Assembly: GCA_026387935.1 (NCBI GenBank)
Contig: JAPLKU010000013.1
Location: 1 to 64,000 of the forward strand
Length of the DNA stretch: 64,000 nt
Direction of reading: 5' to 3'
DNA from: Gemmatimonadota bacterium
GTDB lineage: Bacteria; Gemmatimonadota; Gemmatimonadetes; Gemmatimonadales; Gemmatimonadaceae
How positions within the stretch are numbered: position 1 is the stretch's first letter; every line of letters starts with the position of its first letter. Below the pieces are notes generated by a model that saw nothing but the letters and a program-made list of their open reading frames with translations, did no database searches and had not been told where the DNA came from. A program made the position numbers and the translations under genes. This document shows, piece by piece, positions 34,859 through 43,928 of the stretch.

Positions 34859-35935
34859 CTACCGCACTTCCACCACCACTGCGCGACGGTTCTTGGTCCG
34901 TCCCGCTTCGGTCGCGTTGGACTCGGCCGGATCGGCCTCGCCCTTCGTGCCAGTCATGATGCGGCTCGCCGTAATCCCCTTCAATACGAGATAGTCCTTC
35001 ACCACGGTCGCGCGACGTGCACCGAGGCGTGCGTTGTAGTCATCATTGCCGCGGTCATCGGTGTATCCAGTGGCTTCGACTTTAGCGTTTGCGTTGGTGT
35101 TCATGTAGCGCACGACACCGTCGAGCGTGTCCTTCGCGGCCTTGGTGAGCGCCGTCTCGTTGAATGCGAAATAGACGGGGCTGAAGCTCATCAACGGCTT
35201 CGGCTCGGGGGCCTGTGCAGCCGCGGCCGGAGTGGGCGTTGGTACTGGACGCGCCGGTGCGGGCTGCGGAGCCGGCTCCGGCGGTGGAGCCGGCGCGGCG
35301 GCCGGTTGCGGCGGAGCTGCTGCCGGTGCGGTACGAGCCGGTGGCGGCGGCGGGGGGAGCGGAGCGGACATCGCGTTCACACACGGACCCTTCGCGCGAT
35401 TCTTGCCGAACGCGCGCGCGAGACCAATTCGGGCCACCCAAGTCGTCGTCTTATTGAACGCCGGCGTCTGGTCCGCCGGATCCTTGTAGTCACCGATCAC
35501 CTGGCCGGTCCACGACCAATCGTCGCCCACGCAGTAACGAAGGCCGAGCAGGGCGTTGGGCCCGGAGTCATACTCATTCGTCGTCTTGTCGCCGCTGAAG
35601 TCCGTTCCAGTCCAGCCGGCGCCGAGCATCAGGCGCCACTGATTGTTGAGCGGGAGATTGTAGATCAGGTCGGCGCGATTGTTGATCACACTGAGGCTGT
35701 TGCCCGAGCGCGCGCTCTTGTTCGAAGCCCAATCGCCCGATAGATCGATCGAAAGGCGCGGGAGCAGGTAGGTCCCGAGATTCAGGCCAATACCGAGCCC
35801 GTTGTCGAGCTTGGTGATTGCCTCGAACTTGGTAAAGTTGGCGTTGGCGCCGATTTCGTACGAAAACGGACTTTGCGCGTTGGCCGGGGCCGCCCAGATG
35901 GCTGCTGCGAAGAAGATGATCGCTGTTCTGTTCAT
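34859..35935 (-). CDS. OmpA-family outer-membrane protein
   Basis: A 358-residue protein in three parts: signal peptide (IIFFAAAIWAAPANAQ), an N-terminal eight-strand barrel domain of about 165 residues, and a Pro/Ala-rich linker of about 60 residues. The C-terminal OmpA domain follows, with VEATGYTDDRGNDDYNARLG and NRRAVVVEV. The C-terminal domain binds peptidoglycan and tethers the outer membrane. Two Cys (RYCVGDD; GPCVNAM) may pair. Confidence 0.93.
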   Translation of the reverse strand: MNRTAIIFFAAAIWAAPANAQSPFSYEIGANANFTKFEAITKLDNGLGIGLNLGTYLLPRLSIDLSGDWASNKSARSGNSLSVINNRADLIYNLPLNNQWRLMLGAGWTGTDFSGDKTTNEYDSGPNALLGLRYCVGDDWSWTGQVIGDYKDPADQTPAFNKTTTWVARIGLARAFGKNRAKGPCVNAMSAPLPPPPPPARTAPAAAPPQPAAAPAPPPEPAPQPAPARPVPTPTPAAAAQAPEPKPLMSFSPVYFAFNETALTKAAKDTLDGVVRYMNTNANAKVEATGYTDDRGNDDYNARLGARRATVVKDYLVLKGITASRIMTGTKGEADPAESNATEAGRTKNRRAVVVEVR

Positions 35936-36021
35936 GGTCAGTGCATGGGATGTGGACAGTCAAACATAATGATTCGTGGAGCAGGGTTTATGTGCCTTTC
36001 GTCACAAGTGTCAGGGGAGAT

Positions 36022-38106
36022 ATGACGCGTAGCAGCAGCGACTTACCACTCTGGACGCCGCGCGCCGACGCCTTGCAAACAACGGCCATGGGGCGGTTCT
36101 TCGCGGGTTTAGGGACCCCTCGCGGCGACGGAACGACGCCCTTTCAGGTGCGGCCGAAGCCGAGTTCGTACGCAGGGTGGCACGCCTGGTCCTGCGATCG
36201 GCCCGATGAGTTCTGGGACGAAATGTGGCGATTCGGTGACGTCATCGGCGAATCGACAAGCGTTCCGCGCGGCGTCGACCTGAGTCCCAAGTGGGACGTG
36301 CTGGTAAATGGCGAGCGTATGCAGCCCCCCGGCCCTGACGGACCGATCTGGTTTCCTCAGGCGCGGCTCAACTTCGCCGAAAATCTTCTCCGCCGAACCG
36401 ACGCTGCGCCCGCGATTATCGCACGTGACGAACGGGGCGCGCGCCGGGAAGTCAGTTTCGGCGAGCTGAAGGTTCAGGCTGGAACGGCCGCTGCGGCATT
36501 GTTGCGCGAAGGCATCAGTGTTGACGATCGAATCGCGGGCTTTCTGCCCAACATTCCCGAGGCCGTCGTCGCGATGCTCGGCACCGCCACGCTCGGGGCC
36601 ACGTGGACTTCGTGCTCACCCGACTTTGGCGCGAAAGGCGTGCTCGACCGGTTCGGTCAGGTGAAGCCACGCGTGCTCATCTGCGCCGACGGCTATCGCT
36701 ACGCCGGAAAGGAGATCGACTGCCTCGCGCGTATCCGCGAGATCGTGGCGGCGATTCCATCTATCGAACGCGTGGTGATCGTGCCGTTCCTCCGAGACAC
36801 ACTGACCGCGGACGAGGTGGCCGGCATTCGCGGTGCCGTGGCCTGGGGTGCGTGGATGTCCGCTACGCCGGCTGGTCCCGGTGCCCTCGCTCACCCCGCA
36901 CCAGTCCGCCTCCCGTTCAACCACCCGCTCTACATCATGTATTCGTCGGGCACGACCGGCCTTCCCAAGTGCATGGTGCACTGCGTTGGCGGTGTCCTGC
37001 TCCAGCACCTCAAGGAGCATCAGCTCCACTGCGATATCGGCGCTGGCGATCGCGTGTTCTACTTCACCACCTGCGGGTGGATGATGTGGAACTGGCTCGT
37101 CACCGCACTCGCGTCAGGCGCGACCATCGTGCTGTACGACGGTTCTCCACTGCCGCCGGCCGAGCCGGATCTGCTGTGGCGTATGGCCGCGGAGGAGCGC
37201 GTGACGGTGTTCGGCACGAGTGCCAAGTTCATCGCGGCGTGCGAAAAGGCGGAGATGCAGCCGAGTCGCGATCACGACCTGTCCGCGGTGCAGCTGATCC
37301 TCTCCACGGGGAGTCCGCTGGCGGAGCACGGGTTTGACTACGTGATGCGCGATGTGAAACCCGGTGTGCATCTCGCGAGCATCTCCGGAGGCACCGACCT
37401 TGTCGCGTCCTTCATGATTGGCAATCCGCTCCTCCCCGTCTGGCGCGGCGAGTTGCAGTGCGCGGCGCTCGGCATGGCTACCGATGTGTTCGACGAGAAG
37501 GGGCAGCCGCTGCGGGGTGAACCCGGCGAACTCGTATGCGCGAAACCCTTTCCGTCGATGCCCGTTGCTTTCTGGAATGATCCCGACGGATCGAAGTACC
37601 GCGACGCGTATTTCACATTCTTTTCTGGCGTCTGGCGCCACGGCGACTGGGTGGAGCGGACGGCGCACGATGGATTCATCGTCTACGGGCGCAGCGACGC
37701 CACGCTGAATCCCGGTGGCGTGCGCATCGGCACGGCGGAGATCTATCGGCAAGTAGAGCAAGTGCCGGGCGTGCTCGAGAGTATCGTGGTGGGCCAGGAC
37801 GTGCCCGATGGGCAGGGCGGCACCGACGTTCGCGTTGTGCTCTTCGTGCGCCTGGCGGAGGGCGTGGCGCTGGATGATGAGCTCCGCGCGCGGATCTGCA
37901 CGCGACTGCGCGAACAGGCGAGCCCGCATCATGTGCCGAAGGTGATCGCGCTGGTTACCGATATTCCGCGTACGATCAGCGGGAAGATCACAGAGCTCGC
38001 CGTGCGCGACACGATTCACGGGCGCGCCGTGCGGAACATGGACGCGATGGCGAACCCGGGGGCACTGGACGAGTACCGGAACCGGCCGGAACTGCGACTA
38101 CGGTAG
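36022..38106 (+). CDS. aacS: Acetoacetyl-CoA synthetase
   Basis: A 694-residue adenylate-forming enzyme. The AMP-binding P-loop YSSGTTGLPK, the acetoacetyl-CoA synthetase-type N-terminus (DRPDEFWDEMWRFGDVI) and the C-terminal catalytic Lys segment TISGKITELAV are present. It activates acetoacetate to acetoacetyl-CoA. Homogentisate breakdown, encoded 3.4 kb away, yields acetoacetate, so this gene could salvage that product. A ribosome-binding site AGGGGAG precedes the ATG at 36022. Confidence 0.93.
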   Translation: MTRSSSDLPLWTPRADALQTTAMGRFFAGLGTPRGDGTTPFQVRPKPSSYAGWHAWSCDRPDEFWDEMWRFGDVIGESTSVPRGVDLSPKWDVLVNGERMQPPGPDGPIWFPQARLNFAENLLRRTDAAPAIIARDERGARREVSFGELKVQAGTAAAALLREGISVDDRIAGFLPNIPEAVVAMLGTATLGATWTSCSPDFGAKGVLDRFGQVKPRVLICADGYRYAGKEIDCLARIREIVAAIPSIERVVIVPFLRDTLTADEVAGIRGAVAWGAWMSATPAGPGALAHPAPVRLPFNHPLYIMYSSGTTGLPKCMVHCVGGVLLQHLKEHQLHCDIGAGDRVFYFTTCGWMMWNWLVTALASGATIVLYDGSPLPPAEPDLLWRMAAEERVTVFGTSAKFIAACEKAEMQPSRDHDLSAVQLILSTGSPLAEHGFDYVMRDVKPGVHLASISGGTDLVASFMIGNPLLPVWRGELQCAALGMATDVFDEKGQPLRGEPGELVCAKPFPSMPVAFWNDPDGSKYRDAYFTFFSGVWRHGDWVERTAHDGFIVYGRSDATLNPGGVRIGTAEIYRQVEQVPGVLESIVVGQDVPDGQGGTDVRVVLFVRLAEGVALDDELRARICTRLREQASPHHVPKVIALVTDIPRTISGKITELAVRDTIHGRAVRNMDAMANPGALDEYRNRPELRLR

Positions 38107-38131
38107 CCCGTCGTGAGTAAAAACCACCGCT

Positions 38132-38224
38132 GTAGACGGTGTACCGTGTACGGTTTACTGTAGCCGTACCACAACGCTTGCCGGACGGCCGTGTGTAGTT
38201 CAACGGCTACCGTCCACCGTCTAC
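38132..38224. repeat. Inverted repeat between aacS and threonine dehydratase
   Basis: GTAGACGGTG (38132-38141) pairs with CACCGTCTAC (38215-38224), and GTAGCCGT (38160-38167) with ACGGCTAC (38203-38210). Between them the words ACCGT and ACGGT recur. It could be a transcription terminator or a small extragenic repeat. The rest of the 174-bp gap, up to 38280, is the pyrimidine-rich string TCCTACTGCCTACCCCCTAC. Confidence 0.65.
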
Positions 38225-38280
38225 GTTGCACCGTCAACGATTCGTGTTGTCACCTCCTACTGCCTACCCCCTACGCCTGT

Positions 38281-39237
38281 ATGACGCTTGTCTCGCACAG
38301 CGACGTAAAGAAGGCCCGTCAGGTCATTGATGGCAGGGTCTACCGCACGCCCATGGTGCGCTCGGCGCACCTCTCCAAGCGCCTCGGCCTCGACATCTAC
38401 TTGAAGCTCGAACAGATGCAGAAGACCGGATCGTTCAAGGTGCGGGGGGCGATCAATCGCATTGCCGCACTCACCGATGCCGAAAAGAAGCGCGGGGTAG
38501 TGACGTTCTCGGCTGGGAACCATGCGCAGGGCGTGGCGTTTGCAGCCACGAGCGCCGGAGTGAAATCGACGGTCGTCATGCCTGCGCACGCCGTGCGTGG
38601 GAAGGTGGACGCGACGCGGGCCTACGGCGCCGAGGTCATACAGGTGGAGAGCGATTTTCACGGTGCGATGCAGCAGCTCCAGGAGAAGCACGGCTACGTG
38701 TTGGTGCATCCCTTCGATGACCCGCTGGTAATCGCTGGAGCTGGGACCGTCACTGACGAGATCTGCGACGATCTGCCCGATCCCGATGCGATCGTATTCG
38801 GCATCGGTGGCGGCGGGCTCGCATCGGGCGCGGCCGTCGTAACCCGCGCGCGCCGGCCTGGCGCGCGTCTGATAGGCATCGAACCCGAAGGCGCGAACGC
38901 CATGCGCCAGAGTCTCGACAAGGGCGAGCCGGTCACCCTCGCCTCGCTGTCGAAAACCGTAGCCGACGGACTCGGAGCGCCGTACGCCGGGCGGGTCACC
39001 TTCTCCCATGTTCGTGAACTCGGGGTGGAAGTGTTCGTGCTGCCCGACGCGCCGATTGTCGAAGCCATGTGGATGCTTATGGAGCGCGCCAAGGTGTTTG
39101 CCGAGCCGGCGGCGGCCGCGGGCCTCGCGGCGCTGATGCAAAAAGTGATCAAGCCCGCGCTGCCTGAGGGATCGAAAGTCGTGCTGATCGTTTCGGGCGG
39201 AAACGTGGATCGGGAGAGACTCAAGGCGCTCTCGTAG
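38281..39237 (+). CDS. Threonine/serine dehydratase (single-domain, catabolic type)
   Basis: A 318-residue fold-type II PLP enzyme. The Schiff-base Lys is in GSFKVRGAINR, the substrate loop is FSAGNHAQGVA, and the phosphate-binding GIGGGGLASG is intact. It lacks the ACT-like regulatory domain of IlvA, so length and layout match TdcB-type enzymes. It would deaminate threonine to 2-oxobutyrate or serine to pyruvate. The genes thrB and thrC for making threonine lie 7 kb away on the opposite strand. Confidence 0.92.
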   Translation: MTLVSHSDVKKARQVIDGRVYRTPMVRSAHLSKRLGLDIYLKLEQMQKTGSFKVRGAINRIAALTDAEKKRGVVTFSAGNHAQGVAFAATSAGVKSTVVMPAHAVRGKVDATRAYGAEVIQVESDFHGAMQQLQEKHGYVLVHPFDDPLVIAGAGTVTDEICDDLPDPDAIVFGIGGGGLASGAAVVTRARRPGARLIGIEPEGANAMRQSLDKGEPVTLASLSKTVADGLGAPYAGRVTFSHVRELGVEVFVLPDAPIVEAMWMLMERAKVFAEPAAAAGLAALMQKVIKPALPEGSKVVLIVSGGNVDRERLKALS

Positions 39238-39320
39238 TCGGCGAGGGCGAACCCCGGAGCGACTCCTGAGAGTGAGAGTCCACGTATATTCAGTCGTCGG
39301 CCCACAGTCCGAGGAGTGCC

Positions 39321-39404
39321 ATGACAGCGACGACGGTGTGGAGACGAGTGAGTGCGTGGGGGCGCTGGTGGACCAGCGCGCGTACGGGAGCGCGTGGAGC
39401 CTGA
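39321..39404 (+). CDS. Possible 27-residue Trp/Arg-rich small ORF before hppD
   Basis: ATG at 39321 follows a clear ribosome-binding site GAGGAG (39311-39316) and a possible -10 TATATT (39285-39290). The product, MTATTVWRRVSAWGRWWTSA and seven more residues, has four Trp and five Arg. It ends 57 bases before hppD. It could be a leader peptide or a small cationic protein; it has no Tyr or Phe codons, so classical Tyr attenuation is unlikely. Coding status is unproven. Confidence 0.35.
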   Translation: MTATTVWRRVSAWGRWWTSARTGARGA

Positions 39405-39461
39405 TTGAGCTGATGTGCTGGAGTTCGTAGCACACGACCCTCAACACCTCAGGAGATCCCG

Positions 39462-40595
39462 ATGGCTACCGCGACGACACCGACGACCCCGGCCGCCGAG
39501 CCGGTGCTCGACACATTCCCGATCAACGGAACCGACTACATCGAGTTCTGGGTGGGCAACGCCAAACAGTCCGCGATGTACTACCGCGCGGCATTTGGCT
39601 TTCAGCTCGCCGCCTACCGCGGCCCCGAAACCGGCGTGCGCGACCGCGCGAGCTACCTGCTCACGCAGGACAAGCTCCGCTTCGTCCTCACGAGCGCGAT
39701 CAACTCCGACCATGAAATCGCCCGCCATGTGAATACGCATGGCGACGGCGTGCGCGACATCGCGTTCTGGGTGGACGATGCCCGCGACGCGTACTCGAAG
39801 GCGATCGAGAGGGGAGCCGAGTCGGCACAAGTGCCGACCGTTTTCACGGACGAGCATGGCGAAGTCATCATCGCCGGCATCCGCACCTACGGCGAAACCG
39901 TCCACTCGATTGTCGAGCGCAGGAACTACAAGGGACTCTTCCTCCCCGGGTTTCGTGCCTCAACGTCGCCCTACCAGGCGGTCACGACCGGCCTCAAGTA
40001 CGTGGACCACTGCGTCGGCAACGTCGAACTCGGCAAGATGAACGACTGGGTCGAGTTCTACTCGCGCGTGCTCGGCTTCCACAACATCCTCACCTTCGAC
40101 GACAAGGACATCTCCACCGAATACTCGGCGCTGATGTCGAAGGTCATGTCCAACGGCAATGGCCGCATCAAATTTCCGATCAACGAGCCCGCTTCCGGCA
40201 AGAAGAAGTCGCAGATCGATGAGTATCTCGATTTCTACAAGGGCCCGGGCGTGCAGCACATCGCCATCGCCACGGACGACATCATCGCCTCGGTGAAGGC
40301 GCTCAAGTTGCGCGGCGTGGAGTTCCTGATGACGCCGTCATCGTACTACGACGAACTCTTTGACCGGGTCGGCAAGATCGACGAGCCGGTGGACGCGCTG
40401 AAAGAACTCGGTATTCTCGTCGACCGCGACGACGAGGGCTATCTGCTCCAACTCTTTTCGAAGCCAGTGCAAGACCGACCGACGCTCTTCTACGAAATCA
40501 TCCAGCGCAAGGGCGCGAAGAGTTTCGGTAAGGGCAACTTCAAGGCGTTGTTCGAAGCCATCGAGCGCGAGCAGGAACTGCGAGGAAACCTGTAG
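39462..40595 (+). CDS. hppD: 4-hydroxyphenylpyruvate dioxygenase
   Basis: A 377-residue non-haem Fe(II) oxygenase of the vicinal-oxygen-chelate fold. The iron ligands are visible as His in YVDHCVGNV, His in VQHIAIAT and Glu in FYEIIQRKG. It turns 4-hydroxyphenylpyruvate into homogentisate, the second step of tyrosine breakdown. A ribosome-binding site AGGAG lies just before the ATG. It overlaps the homogentisate dioxygenase start (TAGTG), so the two are coupled. Confidence 0.97.
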   Translation: MATATTPTTPAAEPVLDTFPINGTDYIEFWVGNAKQSAMYYRAAFGFQLAAYRGPETGVRDRASYLLTQDKLRFVLTSAINSDHEIARHVNTHGDGVRDIAFWVDDARDAYSKAIERGAESAQVPTVFTDEHGEVIIAGIRTYGETVHSIVERRNYKGLFLPGFRASTSPYQAVTTGLKYVDHCVGNVELGKMNDWVEFYSRVLGFHNILTFDDKDISTEYSALMSKVMSNGNGRIKFPINEPASGKKKSQIDEYLDFYKGPGVQHIAIATDDIIASVKALKLRGVEFLMTPSSYYDELFDRVGKIDEPVDALKELGILVDRDDEGYLLQLFSKPVQDRPTLFYEIIQRKGAKSFGKGNFKALFEAIEREQELRGNL

Positions 40596-41779
40596 TGCCT
40601 TTCTATCACACGCTGGGCCAGATGCCGCGCAAGCGCCACACGGTGTTCCGGAAACCGGACGGCGGCTTGTATCACGAGCACCTCGTTGGCAACGAGGGGT
40701 TTACCGGGCCGTCGTCGCTACTCTATCACATCCATCCGCCCACAACGGTCAAGTCAGTGCGCCGCCTGAAGGAACTCAAGTACGAAGGCGAGCCGCATCG
40801 GATGCTGAAGCACCGGCATTTCAGGACGGCAGGCTTTCCGCGCGGCGGCAGCCCGACGCTTGATCGCAAGCTGATTATGTACAACGACGACGTGGCCATG
40901 CAGTTCGCCGCGCCTGACAAACAGGACGAGCACTTCTATCGTAACGCGCAGGGCGACGAAGTGGTCTACGTCGTCGAGGGCGAGGGGACGCTCGAGACGA
41001 TGTTCGGCGATCTGCCGATCATTCCTGGCGACTATCTCGTCATCCATCGCGGCATCACGCACCGTTACAAGTTCACGAAGCCGGCGCGTCTCCTGATTTT
41101 CGAGAGCCGCGGCTACGTGCGCCCGCCGAGCCGGTACCTGAACGACTATGGGCAGATTGTGGAAGGCGCGCCGTACTCCGAGCGCGACATTCGCGTGCCC
41201 CGTGTGCTCAAGACGCATGACGAAAAGGGCGATTTCCCGGTAGTCGTGAAGCAGTACAATGGCCTCCAGGAGTTCGTGCTCGACCATCACCCGCTCGATG
41301 TGGTCGGCTGGGACGGCATGTTTTATCCCTGGGCCTTCAACATTCACGACTTCGAACCGATTGTCGGAAAGGTGCACCAGCCACCGCCGGTGCATCAGAC
41401 GTTCCAGGGCGATGGGTTCGTGATCTGCTCGTTCTGCCCGCGGCCGTATGACTTCGGGCCAAACGCCGTGCCCGCGCCGTATAATCACTCGAACGTGGAC
41501 TCCGACGAGGTGCTCTTCTACGCCTCGAGCGAGTTCATGAGCCGCAAGGGCATCGAGTACGGCTCCATTACACTGCATCCGGACGGGCTGCCGCATGGTC
41601 CGCACCCGGGTCGCACTGAGGCATCTATTGGCGCGAAGTTCACGAATGAGCTCGCCGTCATGATGGATTCGTTCCGGCCCATGAAGGTGGCGCGCGAATT
41701 CGTGGCGTTCGAAGACGACAAGTATCAGTTCTCGTGGCTCGATACCGGTGGGGAAGGGTTCGCGCCGCCGACCAGCTGA
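40595..41779 (+). CDS. hmgA: Homogentisate 1,2-dioxygenase
   Basis: A 394-residue double-cupin iron dioxygenase that opens the homogentisate ring to maleylacetoacetate. Family segments are YHEHLVGNEGFTGPSSLLYH, GDEVVYVVEGEGTLE, HRGITHRYKF, FYPWAFNIHDFEP and HPDGLPHGPHPGRTEASIG, which carry the His/Glu iron ligands. It is of the shorter bacterial type rather than the 440-residue type. The GTG start overlaps the hppD stop. Maleylacetoacetate isomerase and fumarylacetoacetase genes are not in the window. Confidence 0.95.
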   Translation: MPFYHTLGQMPRKRHTVFRKPDGGLYHEHLVGNEGFTGPSSLLYHIHPPTTVKSVRRLKELKYEGEPHRMLKHRHFRTAGFPRGGSPTLDRKLIMYNDDVAMQFAAPDKQDEHFYRNAQGDEVVYVVEGEGTLETMFGDLPIIPGDYLVIHRGITHRYKFTKPARLLIFESRGYVRPPSRYLNDYGQIVEGAPYSERDIRVPRVLKTHDEKGDFPVVVKQYNGLQEFVLDHHPLDVVGWDGMFYPWAFNIHDFEPIVGKVHQPPPVHQTFQGDGFVICSFCPRPYDFGPNAVPAPYNHSNVDSDEVLFYASSEFMSRKGIEYGSITLHPDGLPHGPHPGRTEASIGAKFTNELAVMMDSFRPMKVAREFVAFEDDKYQFSWLDTGGEGFAPPTS

Positions 41780-41814
41780 CCGCCGAAAACTTCGCCCTGA
41801 AATTCTGATCGCCG

Positions 41815-42993
41815 ATGCCCAAGCCCGCCGCGCGTCTCGCCCAACTCCCGCCATACCCGCTCGCGCACATCCCGCAAAAGAAACGGGAGCTGATCGCACG
41901 CGGAGTGGATGTCATTGACCTCGGCGCCGGCGACGCGGACCTCGCACCGCCGCCCGCCGCGGTGGAAGCGCTTGCCGCCGCAGCCCGCGAGCCGGCCATG
42001 AGCCGTTATGGCTTCGGGCTCGGCTATCCGCCGTTCCGCGAATCGGTGGCCACGTTCATGAAGCGGCGTTTTGGCCAGAGCTTTGATCCGCTCACGGAAA
42101 CCATTCCGCTCATTGGCTCGAAGGAAGGGCTCTCGCATCTCGCGCTTGCGTTCGTTGGCCCGGGCGAGACGACCATAATTCCCGATCCCGGCTACAACGC
42201 CTATCGTGGCGGCACGCAGCTCGCCGGCGGCGATCCGTACATGTACGCCATCACGCCGCGCACGGACTTCCTCATTGATCTCGACGAGGTGCCGGCCGAT
42301 GTCCTGAAGCGCGCGAAGATTCTCTACCTGAACTATCCGAACAATCCCACGGCGGCCATTGCACCGACGGATTACCTCGAGCGGATGGTCCGCCGCTGCC
42401 GTGAACTCGACATCGTCCTCGTGTACGACAATGCGTATTCGGAGATGACGTTCGATGGGTACGTGGCACCGAGCATTTTTGAGATCGACGGCGCGCGTGA
42501 TGTGGCTATCGAGTTCCATTCGTTCTCGAAGACGTTCAACATGACGGGCTGGCGCTGCGCCTTCGCCGTTGGCAATCCACAATTGGTTGGCGCGCTGGCG
42601 AAGGTGAAGTCATTCACCGATACCGGCCAATTCATGCCCGTGCAACGCGCGGCGGTCGCGGCGCTCGAGACGTCGGCGGCGTGGCTCCCCGGCAACCTCG
42701 CCGTGTTCAAGGAACGGCGCGATGCCGCGGTAAAGTCGTTTGCGGAGGCCGGCTTCAAAACGAAAACGCCGCGCGCGACGATGTACCTCTGGATGCCGCT
42801 TCCCGAGGGTGTCCCAAGCGCCGTCTTTGCGGATGCGCTCATGGAGCAGGGCGTGGTCGTGTTGCCCGGGTCCGGGCTTGGCGCTGGCGGTGAAGGGTTC
42901 TTCCGCGTGTCGTTCATTACGAGCCCAGCGCGCATCGCCGAGGCGGCGCAGCGGGCTGGTCGTGTGCTTCAGGAGATGGCGGCCAAGGTCTGA
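41815..42993 (+). CDS. Class I/II PLP aminotransferase, probable tyrosine/aromatic aminotransferase
   Basis: A 392-residue fold-type I aminotransferase. The PLP Lys is in SFSKTFNMTGWR, with NYPNNPTAAIAP and VYDNAYSEMTFDG for cofactor binding, and the C-terminal substrate Arg in GEGFFRVSF. Sequence style is that of the LL-diaminopimelate/AlaA group, so sequence alone does not fix the substrate. Its place 35 bp after hmgA suggests it supplies 4-hydroxyphenylpyruvate from tyrosine. Its 3' end overlaps the convergent PP2C gene by 25 bases. Confidence 0.88.
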   Translation: MPKPAARLAQLPPYPLAHIPQKKRELIARGVDVIDLGAGDADLAPPPAAVEALAAAAREPAMSRYGFGLGYPPFRESVATFMKRRFGQSFDPLTETIPLIGSKEGLSHLALAFVGPGETTIIPDPGYNAYRGGTQLAGGDPYMYAITPRTDFLIDLDEVPADVLKRAKILYLNYPNNPTAAIAPTDYLERMVRRCRELDIVLVYDNAYSEMTFDGYVAPSIFEIDGARDVAIEFHSFSKTFNMTGWRCAFAVGNPQLVGALAKVKSFTDTGQFMPVQRAAVAALETSAAWLPGNLAVFKERRDAAVKSFAEAGFKTKTPRATMYLWMPLPEGVPSAVFADALMEQGVVVLPGSGLGAGGEGFFRVSFITSPARIAEAAQRAGRVLQEMAAKV

Positions 42994-43928
42994 GCGTCCG
43001 CGATCTGCAACATCACCACGGTGACGTTGTCCGTCCCACCGCGCTCGAGCACGAGGTTCACCAGCCCGCGCACGATCGCTTCCGACGACTCGTCCTTCAT
43101 CATGTGTTCCTTGATCTCGTCGTCGGTCACATGCTTGGTTAATCCGTCCGTGCAGAGCAGGTGACGATCGGGGCGCACTATATCGATCACGCGGACGTCG
43201 GGCCGGAGCTCTTCGTTGCCTACGGCGCTCCAGAGCACGTGCTTGAGGCGTGACGCTTCCGCCTTTTCGCGCGACAACGCTCCCGACTCCACCATGACCT
43301 CGGCCATCGTCTGGTCCACGGTGAATCGCTCCAGCCGGCCGTTGCGCACCCGGTAATAGCGGCTATCGCCAGCGTTCACGATAAAGCAGCGTGGCCAAAA
43401 TCCTGCGAACATCGTCAACGTCGTGGCCGGCTTGCGGCCCTCGGCCGCACCCTTCGCGACAACTGTCTCATGTGCGTCCATCACGGCGGCCCGCAGTTGC
43501 TCCACCGCGTCGTTTTCGTTGAGCAGCACGAGTGACGATGTGAACTCAGTCTCATGCAGCAGGTGCTGGACCATCGACTTCACGGCTTCGGCGCTGCCTT
43601 CACCTGCTGTCGGGAGGCCGCCGACACCATCGGCGACCATCATCATGAAGCCGCGATTTTGCGTCTCCGTGGGGCCGACGTCGCCGGTGAGACTGGTATT
43701 GTGCACATGGAGGGTGCGGTGAAAACTGGCGATCAGAAAATGATCCGCATTCACCTTGCGGACTTTGCCGGTGTTCGTCAGGCCGAAGACGTCAATTTCG
43801 CTTAACTCGGGACGCGGGTTGTTCGCGAGCATCTCAGCGGTGTTCGGTGCCAACGTGACCCTCCGGTTGACTGACGTGGAGACGGTACCGCTTGCCGACG
43901 CCGTCGGCAAGCCCATGCCGTCTGTCAT
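42969..43928 (-). CDS. PP2C-family serine/threonine phosphatase
   Basis: A 319-residue metal-dependent phosphatase. The PP2C motifs are TGKVRKVNADHFLI (N-terminal Asp region), MMMVADGVGGLP, VNAGDSRYYRVRNG, LLCTDGLTKHV and GGTDNVTVVML. There are no transmembrane helices. It would reverse the action of Hanks-type kinases such as the one at the left edge. The ATG overlaps the MFS transporter stop (ATGA), making it last in the thrB-thrC-MFS set. Confidence 0.94.
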   Translation of the reverse strand: MTDGMGLPTASASGTVSTSVNRRVTLAPNTAEMLANNPRPELSEIDVFGLTNTGKVRKVNADHFLIASFHRTLHVHNTSLTGDVGPTETQNRGFMMMVADGVGGLPTAGEGSAEAVKSMVQHLLHETEFTSSLVLLNENDAVEQLRAAVMDAHETVVAKGAAEGRKPATTLTMFAGFWPRCFIVNAGDSRYYRVRNGRLERFTVDQTMAEVMVESGALSREKAEASRLKHVLWSAVGNEELRPDVRVIDIVRPDRHLLCTDGLTKHVTDDEIKEHMMKDESSEAIVRGLVNLVLERGGTDNVTVVMLQIADAQTLAAIS

